Shown here piece by piece: positions 7,667 through 14,645 of a stretch of 61,230 nt of DNA (position 1 is its first letter; each line of letters starts with the position of its first letter). A model generated the notes under the pieces. That model worked only from the letters and a program-made list of their open reading frames with translations, was not told the DNA's origin and made no database searches. This stretch comes from Candidatus Neomicrothrix sp. UBA2983 (GTDB taxonomy: Bacteria; Actinomycetota; Acidimicrobiia; Acidimicrobiales; MedAcidi-G1). The position numbers were made by a program, and so were the translations under genes. The DNA lies in NCBI GenBank assembly GCA_002346745.1, contig DEAL01000024.1:1-61230 (forward strand), read 5' to 3'.

Positions 7667-9148
7667 TCAGTGGGGGGACCCGGGGCGACGGGGCCGGATC
7701 TCCTCGTGGTAGTCCTCCTCGACGTTGACCTGCCAGACATCGTGCTCGGCGCCCTGGATGTTTTCGACGACGAGCATGGCGGTCAGCATCGAGTGGTCCT
7801 GGTTGTTGTAGCGGTGCATGCCGTTGCGTCCGACGGGATGCACGTTGGGGGCGTGCTCGGCCAGCCAGTCCCTCATTACGCCCACGTTGGCCTGGTAGGT
7901 GGCGTCGTACATCGGGTACGCCTTGGGCATCCGGACCACGTAGCCGGCCTCGATGCGGTTCGGCTCGAGCAGGCCGAGGGTCGCCATCTCCCGACTGGCC
8001 GTGGCGATGAGGTCCTCGTCGGCGGCGTTCCAACGTTCGTCACCCTCGTTGACGAAGTACTCCAGCCCGAGGCAGGTCCGGCCGTCCTTGACGAGGAACG
8101 GCGACCAACGTCCGAAGTTCTGGATGCGGCCCACACCCACGTCGGGTGCGTGGATGTAGATCCAGTTGTCGGGGAACCCGTCCTCCTCGGGAACGACCAG
8201 GGCCACCGTGATGAAGTCCCGGAAGTGGAGTCCGTCGGCGGCGGCGCGGACGTCATCCGGGACCGCCGGGTCCATCGCCTTGAGCAGGTGGGGCAGGGGC
8301 ATGGAGGAGATCACGTGGTCGGCGGGCAGTGGAACCTCGCCGTCGGGGCCGGTCGCCACGACCGTCGTCGCCCTGCCGTCGGAATGTCGGATGCGGACCA
8401 CCGGGTGTTCGAGGCGGACGTCGCCACCGAGGGCGGCGACCTTCTCGTGGCAGCGCTCCCACATCATCCCGGGACCGTGGCGGGGGTATTCGAACTCCTC
8501 GATGAGGCTGGTGATGTCCTTCTGGTTGCGGCGGGGGAGGAGCGAGTTGAGGACCGCCCGGAACAGCGAGAGGTTCTTGATCCGCTGGGCGGCCCAATCG
8601 GCCTGGAGTTGGTCGCCGGGCACTCCCCAGACCTTCTCGGTATAGGTCTTGAAGAAGGTCCGGTACAGGCGCCAGCCGAATCGGGCGGCCGTCCAGCCCT
8701 CGAAGCTGCTCTGGTCGCGGGGCGGCCGGACCCGGACCCACAGGTACGACAGGACACAGCGCACCGCCTCGATCGGCCCCAGGTTTCGCAGGGCGTTGCC
8801 GGCCCGCAGGGGATAGTCGTAGAACCGGCCCCCGTAGTAGATGCGGCTCATCCGGGGCCGGACGAGGAAGTCGTCCTCCTCGAGGATCTCGTGCCAGAGG
8901 TCCGACACGGCACGGACCTTCGTGAAGAACCGGTGCCCGCCGATGTCGAAGCGCCAACCGTCGCGGACCGCCGTACGGCTGATGCCGCCGACCACGTCGT
9001 CGGCCTCGAGGACGGTTGCCGGCAGGCCGGCCTTGCCCAACTGGTAGGCGGCGGTCAGGCCGGCGGGCCCGGCACCGATCACGACCGTCTGGGGTGTGGA
9101 CGCAGGGACCCCGGCGGGGTAGCGGTGGGTGGGCTCGCCGTGGTCCAT
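7667..9148 (-). CDS. FAD-dependent oxidoreductase (amine oxidase / UDP-galactopyranose mutase-like)
   Basis: A 493-residue flavoprotein. The Rossmann motif VIGAGPAGLTAAYQ lies near residues 23-36, followed by an acidic VLEADDVVGG that binds the FAD ribose. The GGHRFFTK and YYGGRFYDYPL segments are characteristic of the family near UDP-galactopyranose mutases and protoporphyrinogen-oxidase-like proteins in glycan loci. The reaction is not known; a sugar-nucleotide or polyprenol substrate is likely from context. I chose the ATG at 9148, since the 46 residues before it look non-coding. It leads a minus-strand operon, with a TATGCT -10-like box around 9228-9233 giving a leader of about 70 nt. Confidence 0.8.
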   Translation of the reverse strand: MDHGEPTHRYPAGVPASTPQTVVIGAGPAGLTAAYQLGKAGLPATVLEADDVVGGISRTAVRDGWRFDIGGHRFFTKVRAVSDLWHEILEEDDFLVRPRMSRIYYGGRFYDYPLRAGNALRNLGPIEAVRCVLSYLWVRVRPPRDQSSFEGWTAARFGWRLYRTFFKTYTEKVWGVPGDQLQADWAAQRIKNLSLFRAVLNSLLPRRNQKDITSLIEEFEYPRHGPGMMWERCHEKVAALGGDVRLEHPVVRIRHSDGRATTVVATGPDGEVPLPADHVISSMPLPHLLKAMDPAVPDDVRAAADGLHFRDFITVALVVPEEDGFPDNWIYIHAPDVGVGRIQNFGRWSPFLVKDGRTCLGLEYFVNEGDERWNAADEDLIATASREMATLGLLEPNRIEAGYVVRMPKAYPMYDATYQANVGVMRDWLAEHAPNVHPVGRNGMHRYNNQDHSMLTAMLVVENIQGAEHDVWQVNVEEDYHEEIRPRRPGSPH

Positions 9149-9269
9149 GGGGTGCGTCGCTCGTCGACCGGGGCTCGGCCGGGGGTCCGGGGAGGGGCGG
9201 CCAGCCCGGCCCTCGTGTTGACGCGCAGCATACCCACCGGCTTCCGGTCGCCCGGTACCATCGGGGGCC

Positions 9270-10808
9270 GTGGCTGCGTCCTCCACCAGGTCCTCGACGG
9301 GGGACGCCCGATGGTCGGGCCTCGCCGGCGCGACGACCCTCGTGCTGGGGCTGACCGTGGTCGTGGGCGTGGTACTGCGGTTCGTCGCCGACTCGCCGCT
9401 CTGGCTGGACGAGGCGCAGTCGGTGGCCCTGGCGGACCGCGCCCCCGGCGGACTGGTCGACGCGCTCCGACACGACGGGCACCCGCCGTTGTTCTACCTG
9501 CTGCTCGCCGCCTGGACTGCCGTGGTGGGGGAGTCGGCGTTCGCAGTACGGGTCCTCTCGGGCCTACTGGGCCTGGTCGCCCTCGGCCTGGTGGTCGTCG
9601 TGGTTCGGCGTCACGCCGATGCCCGGGTGGCGGGTCTGGCGCTTGGCGTCCTGGCGGCCAGCCCGTTCGCCATCCGCTATGCCACCGAGGCGCGGATGTA
9701 CGCCCTGCTGATCGTCCTGCTGCTCTTGGGTCACCTCGCCGTCGAGGCGGCGTGGCGGCGGCCGATCCGACGGAACCTGTTTGCGGTGGGCCTCGTGGTG
9801 GCGGCCCTTCTGTACACACACTACTGGGCGCTATTCCTCGTGGCGGTACTGCTGGGCGGCCTGGGCCTCGCCATGGCGACGGGGCGACTGGGGGTGGCAC
9901 CCCGGCTCCTGGCGGCGGTCGCGGCCGGCGCAGCCGCCTTCCTGCCGTGGCTGCCGGTCTTCCTGGACCAGTTGGCCCACACCGGGACGCCGTGGTCGCC
10001 GGGTCCGCGGCCCACGGTGGTCGTGGCCCTCGCCCTCGAGTCCTTCGGAGGTGGACGCGGCTCTGAGGCCCTGCTCGTGGCGGTGGTGCTCTCCGTCCTG
10101 GTCGTGCTGGGCCTCGGCACGCGGGGCGATCGGGCGGAACTGGGCCTGGCCGACCTGCCCTGGCTCTGGCTGGCGGCCGGCGTCGGCATCACCACGATGG
10201 CGCTGGGTGCCGGGGTGAGCCTTGTGACCCAGACCGCCTTCCAGGGGCGCTACGCCGTCTTCTGCTTCATCCCCGTGGTGCTGGCCGCGGCGGTCGGACT
10301 GGCCCGGCTGCCCCGTCAGGCCGCCGCACTGGCACTCCTGCTGCTGGTCGGCCTCTCGTGGATCTCGGTGGCCCGGGAACTGAGCCGGGACCGGACCCAG
10401 GTCGGCGTGGCCGCCGAGGTCGTCGCCGAACGCGGGGCTGACGGCGACCTGGTGGTCTTCTGCCCGGATCAGCTGGCACCTGCCGGCCATCGGCTCCTTG
10501 CCGACCGATTCCGGACCGTGGCCTACCCGGCCCTCGACGACGGCCGCTCGGTGGACTGGTATGACTACGCCGACCGGAACCGTTCGGCCGACCCGGCGGC
10601 GGCGGCCGACGAGATCGTGGCCCGGGCAGGCACCGGGTACACCTGGATGGTCTGGATCGACGGCTACCGCAACTACGGGCGCCAGTGCGGACGCCTCCAC
10701 GGGGAACTGGCGGCCCGGCTGGGCGGCTCGCACCACCTGGTCGCCGCCAACGGGGACGACTACTACAACGCCGCCAACCTGAACGCCTTCGGCCCCGTCG
10801 CCCCGTGA
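9270..10808 (+). CDS. GT-C family membrane glycosyltransferase (mannosyltransferase-like)
   Basis: A 512-residue polytopic protein. After the first membrane helix it has DSPLWLDEAQS, with the Asp-Glu pair near 47-48 that marks the catalytic loop of GT39/GT-C enzymes. A HDGHPPLFYLLL segment and about ten further hydrophobic helices follow, then a soluble C-terminal domain of about 130 residues. It probably transfers a sugar from polyprenyl phosphate on the outer face of the membrane. The GTG start has TACCAT ending 8 nt upstream, so the mRNA is likely leaderless. The stop overlaps the next start (GTGA). It is divergent from the FAD oxidoreductase operon. Confidence 0.75.
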   Translation: MAASSTRSSTGDARWSGLAGATTLVLGLTVVVGVVLRFVADSPLWLDEAQSVALADRAPGGLVDALRHDGHPPLFYLLLAAWTAVVGESAFAVRVLSGLLGLVALGLVVVVVRRHADARVAGLALGVLAASPFAIRYATEARMYALLIVLLLLGHLAVEAAWRRPIRRNLFAVGLVVAALLYTHYWALFLVAVLLGGLGLAMATGRLGVAPRLLAAVAAGAAAFLPWLPVFLDQLAHTGTPWSPGPRPTVVVALALESFGGGRGSEALLVAVVLSVLVVLGLGTRGDRAELGLADLPWLWLAAGVGITTMALGAGVSLVTQTAFQGRYAVFCFIPVVLAAAVGLARLPRQAAALALLLLVGLSWISVARELSRDRTQVGVAAEVVAERGADGDLVVFCPDQLAPAGHRLLADRFRTVAYPALDDGRSVDWYDYADRNRSADPAAAADEIVARAGTGYTWMVWIDGYRNYGRQCGRLHGELAARLGGSHHLVAANGDDYYNAANLNAFGPVAP

Positions 10809-11923
10809 CCCGGGAACGCCGCGCCGAGGCGATCGGGCAGGACCTGCTCGCCGTCCTCCCGGCCTGGGTAGCGGCCCGCTTCCTGGTGGCGGCGTCGATG
10901 CTCGGCGCCCGCCTCTGGATCGACCACGTCGACGGCGGTGAACGCCCGATCCAGTTGGGGCAGGGCCTCCTCGCCTGGGACGGTGCCTGGTATCGCTCCC
11001 TGGTCGAGTCCGGGTACGCCGGCGTGCCCGGGGAGGGGATCCGCTTCTTCCCGGGCTTCGTCCTCCTGGGGCGCCTGAGCGACCGGCTGCTGCCGGGAGG
11101 CGCCGAGGTGGCGCTCGTGGTCCTCGCCAACCTGGCAGCGCTCGTGGCGATGGCCCTGTTGTTGCGGCTGGTGCGGCGGGTCACCGGCGACGAGGTCCTG
11201 GCCGGACGCTCCGTGTGGTTACTGGCGTTTTTCCCGCCGGCCTTCGTGCTGGCCTGGGCCTACGCCGAGGCGCTCTTCCTGCTCCTTGCCGTCGGCGCCT
11301 TCCTGGCGCTCGCCGACCGTCGTTGGTGGTGGGTCGGGCTTCTGGCCGCCGGGGCCGCCCTGACCCGTCCGACCGGAGCCCTGTTGGCCCTGCCCGCCCT
11401 GGTGGTCGTCTGGCGGGGTTGGGAGGCGGCGGGTGGACGCGAGCGAGTGGGGCGGGCGGCGGCCGTCCTTGGTGGACCGCTCGGCTTCGGGGCCTACGTG
11501 TGGTGGGCATCGGTACACACCGGCGAGGCCTTCGCCCCCCTGACCATCCAGCGGGAACTCAGAGGGGAGCCCGTGGACCCGCTGCGGCGACTGCTCGACG
11601 GACTGGGGGAACTGTTCGGGCCGGATGCCCTCGGAGACGGACTGCACATTCCGTTCGCCGTCGGCTTCGTGGTGCTGGCCGTCCTGGCGTTCCGGCGGCT
11701 ACCCCTCGAGCACGCGCTCTTCGCCGGGGCATGCCTCGTGGTGGCCCTGGCGGCCGACAACCTGAACAGCCTCGAGCGCTATGCCCTCAACGGATTCCCG
11801 TTTGTCGTGGCGTTGGCTGCCGTCGCGGACCGGACTCCGCTCCGACGTCTGGTGCCGGTCCTGGCGGCGGCCGGGATGGCCGGCATGACCGCGCTGGCGG
11901 TGCTGGGCGAGTACGTGCCCTGA
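10805..11923 (+). CDS. PIG-V-like mannosyltransferase
   Basis: A 372-residue membrane protein resembling the PIG-V family, whose eukaryotic members add the second mannose to GPI and whose actinobacterial members are thought to mannosylate envelope lipids or proteins. The signature LLAWDGAWYRSLVESGY (Trp-Asp near 58-59) sits in the first outer loop, followed by RFFPGFVLL, WAYAEALFLLL, ALTRPTGALL and a late NSLERYALNGFP. About nine transmembrane segments are visible. The GTG start is fixed by the 4-bp GTGA overlap with the upstream gene. It is the last gene before a long non-coding stretch. Confidence 0.75.
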   Translation: MTRERRAEAIGQDLLAVLPAWVAARFLVAASMLGARLWIDHVDGGERPIQLGQGLLAWDGAWYRSLVESGYAGVPGEGIRFFPGFVLLGRLSDRLLPGGAEVALVVLANLAALVAMALLLRLVRRVTGDEVLAGRSVWLLAFFPPAFVLAWAYAEALFLLLAVGAFLALADRRWWWVGLLAAGAALTRPTGALLALPALVVVWRGWEAAGGRERVGRAAAVLGGPLGFGAYVWWASVHTGEAFAPLTIQRELRGEPVDPLRRLLDGLGELFGPDALGDGLHIPFAVGFVVLAVLAFRRLPLEHALFAGACLVVALAADNLNSLERYALNGFPFVVALAAVADRTPLRRLVPVLAAAGMAGMTALAVLGEYVP

Positions 11924-12252
11924 ATGGCGGCCGGGCCACGCCGGGCCCTCCCCGGAAAACGGAGAACGGCCCCGAGTAGCCTCCCGGCGAACCGGTCAAC
12001 TCCTCGGAGCCGCTTCCTCGTTCCGCTTCCACCCCCCACGTCGCTCCGTCGAGCGTCGTGGGCTCGGAATGCTGCCCCGTGGGGCGGCACCCTGACCCAA
12101 TCTCCGGGCGACCCGTCGGTCCCCGAACTCGAGCCCAGCCCGACCACCGATCCCCGGCGGGATCCGGCGCACCTCCTCCCTCCCGTGCCCGACGGCACCC
12201 GAGGGACCAAGTGTGCCCGGCACTCCGTCCCCGTTCCGCACCCTTGTCGCCT

Positions 12253-12272
12253 CCGGCGCCCGTCGGCGCCGG
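12253..12272. other. perfect 8-bp hairpin in the non-coding region
   Basis: The arms CCGGCGCC and GGCGCCGG enclose a four-base CGTC loop. The same CGTC loop closes the 11-bp hairpin at 12035-12062. No T-tract follows on either strand, so it does not look like a simple intrinsic terminator. Confidence 0.5.
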
Positions 12273-12476
12273 CGCAACGCTGGTGCGGCCCGGGCCCGGT
12301 CGCTGCCTCGTCCGGTCGACCCCGGTCCGGCCTGTTGGCCGTTCCGGAACCTTCCGGCCTCGACACCTCCGTGCCTGCGGCCGACCTGCTGGTTCCCGAA
12401 GGTTCCAGCGTGGTCACGGTCCTCCCCGAACTCGCCTCGGGGGCTTCACCAGGCTCTCGACCAACCCCTCCGGTCC

Positions 12477-12526
12477 GGGCCCGAGAGCCCTTCCCGTCGG
12501 TCCTCCGGTCGGAGCCCGAGAGCTCC
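12477..12526. repeat. two tandem hairpins with identical CCGAGA loops and compensating stem changes
   Basis: Copy 1 is GGGC-CCGAGA-GCCC at 12477-12490. Copy 2 is GGAGC-CCGAGA-GCTCC at 12511-12526. The loop is the same, while the stem base that differs (G to A on the left) is matched by C to T on the right, so pairing is kept. The units are about 35 bp apart, and the spacer also carries related GGTC/GTCGG strings. Confidence 0.45.
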
Positions 12527-12635
12527 TTCCTTCGGTGGTTCGTCGGTTCCGTCCGGTTCCGATTCCCCTTGCCGTGTTCGGCGTGGGGGCATCATGCGGG
12601 ATGGCCCGGTGTCGGTCAACCCGAACGGGCCTTTT

Positions 12636-12666
12636 CCCCAGCGTCCACGGGGATTTCCCCAAGGGG
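12636..12666. other. alternating C4/G4 tracts able to form exclusive hairpins
   Basis: Four tracts occur in order: CCCC 12636-12639, GGGG 12649-12652, CCCC 12657-12660, GGGG 12663-12666. Each neighbour pair can form a stem, so the transcript (or extruded DNA) could choose between mutually exclusive folds. The stretch is less GC-rich than its surroundings and sits near the 3' end of the CopD-like gene. Confidence 0.4.
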
Positions 12667-12745
12667 AGGGTCGGTCATGCACAGGCGGTCCACAGAATGT
12701 TGCAGAATCGCTGGTCAACGGGCTCCGTCGGGCCCGCTGGAGCGG

Positions 12746-13162
12746 TCAGGCGACCAGAATGGCGCCGGCGAGGAGCGCGCCGAGGGCCGTCAGGGCGGCC
12801 GCGGCGCCGGTCGCCGCCCGAACCACGACCGAGTTGGTGGTGCCGTGGATCGCCGCTGCCGCACCGGAGGCGCCGACGAGCAGCAACTTGACGAGGAGCG
12901 CCGCGTGGTAGCCGCCCGAACGGTCGGCCACCTCGACGGCAGCCAGGCTCCACACGCCGGTGACGACCGCCAGGGCGAAGCAGGCCCAGGCGACCCGGCC
13001 GAACCGCTCAGCGGCGAGGCGCGGCGCCTCGGGGGAGACCTTGCGCAGCACGGGAACGAGGGCGCCCATCACCAGCTGTCCGCCGACCCAGCCGCAGACG
13101 CCGAGCAGGTGGAGGAACACTCGTATGGCGTCGAGGTCCAGTTCGGTGGTGAGGTCGTCCAT
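12746..13162 (-). CDS. four-TM membrane protein, CopD-like
   Basis: A 138-residue protein with four predicted membrane helices (about 12-36, 55-75, 88-105 and 113-136). The N-terminal IRVFLHLLGVCGWVGGQLVM, with a His in the first helix followed by a Trp-Val-Gly-Gly turn, resembles CopD/DUF2269-type membrane proteins linked to copper or haem handling. The match is by pattern only. The start has TACCGT ending 6 nt upstream on the minus strand, fitting a leaderless transcript, so it has its own promoter despite being close behind the GDPD gene. Its 3' end borders the unexplained non-coding region. Confidence 0.55.
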   Translation of the reverse strand: MDDLTTELDLDAIRVFLHLLGVCGWVGGQLVMGALVPVLRKVSPEAPRLAAERFGRVAWACFALAVVTGVWSLAAVEVADRSGGYHAALLVKLLLVGASGAAAAIHGTTNSVVVRAATGAAAALTALGALLAGAILVA

Positions 13163-13193
13163 TCGGCCACGGTAGCGCTGGCAGGGAGGGGGT

Positions 13194-13967
13194 TCAGGCC
13201 CAGCGGCCCCGTTCCCGCAGCACCTCGCGTAGTAGGCGGGGGCGGTCCGTCATGATGCCGTCCACGCCCAGGTCCAGCAGCCGGTGCATCTCGTCGGCCT
13301 CGTCGATGGTCCAGACGTGCACCTGCAGGCCCTTCTCGTGAGCGGCCTCCAGGAAGCGGCGTTCGACCAACGTGACACCTCTGGCGCGGACGGGAACCTG
13401 GAGGCAGTGCCAGGGTGGCTGGCGCATCACCAGGCCCAGCGAGGCGGCGCGGAAGGCGGCGATCGAGCGAGGGCCGGCCGAGGTGCAGAGTTCCGGGCCC
13501 AGCAGCTCGCGCAGGTGTGCCAGACGCCGATCGGAGAAGGCCCCGAGGCACACGCGGTCGAGGGCCACGGTCTCGCGGAGGATCCGTGCGAGTGCTTCGA
13601 CCACGGCATCGTCCTTGGGGTCGATGTTGACCCGGGCCTCGGGAAAGGCCTCGAGCAGGTCGAGCAGTGTGGGGATCGGCTCGCTCCCGGCGATGCGGGC
13701 CTCGGACACCTCCTCCCAGCCGAGGTCGGCGAGCCGCCCGGTCCGGTCGGTGACCCGGTCCAGGATGTCGTCGTGGAAGGCGACGACGACGCCGTCGGCG
13801 GTGAGGTGGACATCGGTCTCGAGGTAGCGGTAGCCGAGGTCCACGGCGTGCTGGAAGGCCGCCAGGGAGTTCTCGGGCACCTCCTCTGCACCGCCCCGGT
13901 GCGCGAAGGCGAGTACCCCGGGGTGGTCGAGGAACGGGTGACGGGGGCCGCCGGACAGAGAGGTCAC
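13194..13967 (-). CDS. glycerophosphodiester phosphodiesterase family protein
   Basis: A 257-residue GDPD TIM barrel that hydrolyses glycerophosphodiesters to glycerol 3-phosphate and an alcohol. Catalytic signatures are visible: AHRGG with the active-site His near residue 23, VPENSLAAF, then YLETDVHLTADGV with the metal-binding Glu-x-Asp, and FHDD with the second His. There is no signal peptide, so it is cytoplasmic. The GTG start at 13967 has TAGCGT exactly 6 nt upstream on the minus strand, back to back with the promoter of the flavin reductase gene. A second GDPD gene lies at 49598-50314. Confidence 0.9.
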   Translation of the reverse strand: MTSLSGGPRHPFLDHPGVLAFAHRGGAEEVPENSLAAFQHAVDLGYRYLETDVHLTADGVVVAFHDDILDRVTDRTGRLADLGWEEVSEARIAGSEPIPTLLDLLEAFPEARVNIDPKDDAVVEALARILRETVALDRVCLGAFSDRRLAHLRELLGPELCTSAGPRSIAAFRAASLGLVMRQPPWHCLQVPVRARGVTLVERRFLEAAHEKGLQVHVWTIDEADEMHRLLDLGVDGIMTDRPRLLREVLRERGRWA

Positions 13968-14013
13968 GTGGCGACGCTAGCCAGAGACCGTCGTCCACCC
14001 GGTACGGTGCGCG
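13968..14013. promoter_or_regulatory. compact divergent leaderless promoters
   Basis: TAGCGT (minus strand, complement of 13974-13979) serves the GDPD gene and TACGGT (14003-14008) serves the flavin reductase gene. Each hexamer ends 5-6 nt before a GTG start. The two -10 boxes are only about 23 bp apart, so the two polymerases must compete for overlapping upstream DNA. Confidence 0.6.
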
Positions 14014-14601
14014 GTGTCGAGCGACGGGGGAGCGATGATCGACCGGGAACTTAAGCGTTGCCTGGGGCAGATGATGAAGGGCGTCCAGGTGGTGGCGGCA
14101 ACGCACGGCGGCGTGACCCGGGCGTACTGCTCCCACTGGGTCTGCCAAGTCTCCTTCGAGGAGCCCATTCTGATGGCTTCGGTCTCGCCGAAGCACGACA
14201 CCCACCCGCTGCTGCGTGACGCCGGACGATTCGCCGTGTCGATCCTGGCAGCAGACCAGGTCGAGCCCGGCCAGTACTTCAGCTACCCGGGCCGCAAGTT
14301 CCGCCACATCGCCGACGAATGGCTCGTCGTTGAGGACGGCTGGCCGGTCGTGCCCGATTCCATCGCCTGGCTGGGTTGCGAGGTCGAGGACGCCATCGTC
14401 GGCCGCTACGACCACGACCTCTTCTTCGCCCGGGTCGTGGCGTTCGGGGAGGGCCGCCTCGGTGAACCGCCGCTGCTGTACTCCAGTCGCCTCGGGTGGC
14501 GGATGACCGGCGAGCCGGCACGGGAGCGGGGCGACTCGATTCGGGACCGCCTGCTGGCCCGACTGGAGGCCTCGGATCCGCTCGAGGAGGCCGGAGACTG
14601 A
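14014..14601 (+). CDS. flavin reductase family protein (FMN-binding split barrel)
   Basis: A 195-residue flavin-reductase-domain protein. LGQMMKGVQVVAAT and TRAYCSHWVCQVSFEEPILMASVS give the usual beta-barrel start, then KHDTHPLLRDAGRFAVSILA carries the typical domain middle. Such enzymes bind FMN or FAD and often supply reduced flavin to a partner monooxygenase; no partner gene is adjacent. The GTG at 14014 is preferred because TACGGT ends 5 nt before it. The ATG at 14035 is the alternative, although its purine run is too close to act as a good ribosome site. The last 20 or so residues are charged and probably flexible. Confidence 0.75.
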   Translation: MSSDGGAMIDRELKRCLGQMMKGVQVVAATHGGVTRAYCSHWVCQVSFEEPILMASVSPKHDTHPLLRDAGRFAVSILAADQVEPGQYFSYPGRKFRHIADEWLVVEDGWPVVPDSIAWLGCEVEDAIVGRYDHDLFFARVVAFGEGRLGEPPLLYSSRLGWRMTGEPARERGDSIRDRLLARLEASDPLEEAGD

Positions 14602-14645
14602 GTCGGTCCCGGCGGGCGCATCGGCGGCACCGGTAGCGTGGCGGA

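Larger units (their letters stand above)
11924..12745. other. 822-bp non-coding region between convergent gene ends, hairpin-rich; possible structured RNA
   Basis: Both flanking genes end here, so neither needs promoter or leader DNA in this space. Open frames across it translate into Pro/Arg/Ser-rich nonsense with no family resemblance, and no frame has a convincing start. Several strong stems are visible: 12035-12062 (11 bp with one T-T mismatch), 12071-12088, a perfect 8-bp stem at 12253-12272, 12337-12359, and two related hairpins at 12477-12490 and 12511-12526. A TAGCCT box at 11977-11982 could start a rightward transcript. I could not match it to RNase P RNA, tmRNA, 6S RNA or a tRNA. 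A decayed gene is the alternative. Confidence 0.45.

Noticed and set aside
7268..10066. 932-codon plus-strand open frame
   Set aside because: It is antisense to the FAD oxidoreductase gene and then runs in a second frame of the GT-C gene; the translation has no family features. Long shadow frames are common in such GC-rich DNA.
11779..12417. 212-codon minus-strand frame in the non-coding region
   Set aside because: It overlaps the end of the PIG-V gene, is Gly/Arg/Ser-rich with no motif, and has no ribosome site or -10 box in a good position.
12522..12545. reverse-strand resemblance to the SRP RNA CTTCC core
   Set aside because: Only a short pyrimidine-rich run agrees; the asymmetric loop and paired flanks of SRP RNA are missing.
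12560..12580. GGTTCCGATTCC resembling a tRNA T arm
   Set aside because: The loop is off by one base and no acceptor or anticodon arm can be drawn around it.
12631..12715. possible DnaA-box cluster / replication origin
   Set aside because: Two TCCAC(A/G) strings are present but neither is a good DnaA box, and dnaA, dnaN or parAB are not nearby.
12058..12891. 277-codon plus-strand frame in the non-coding region
   Set aside because: It is Pro/Arg-rich nonsense that runs into the antisense of the CopD-like gene.
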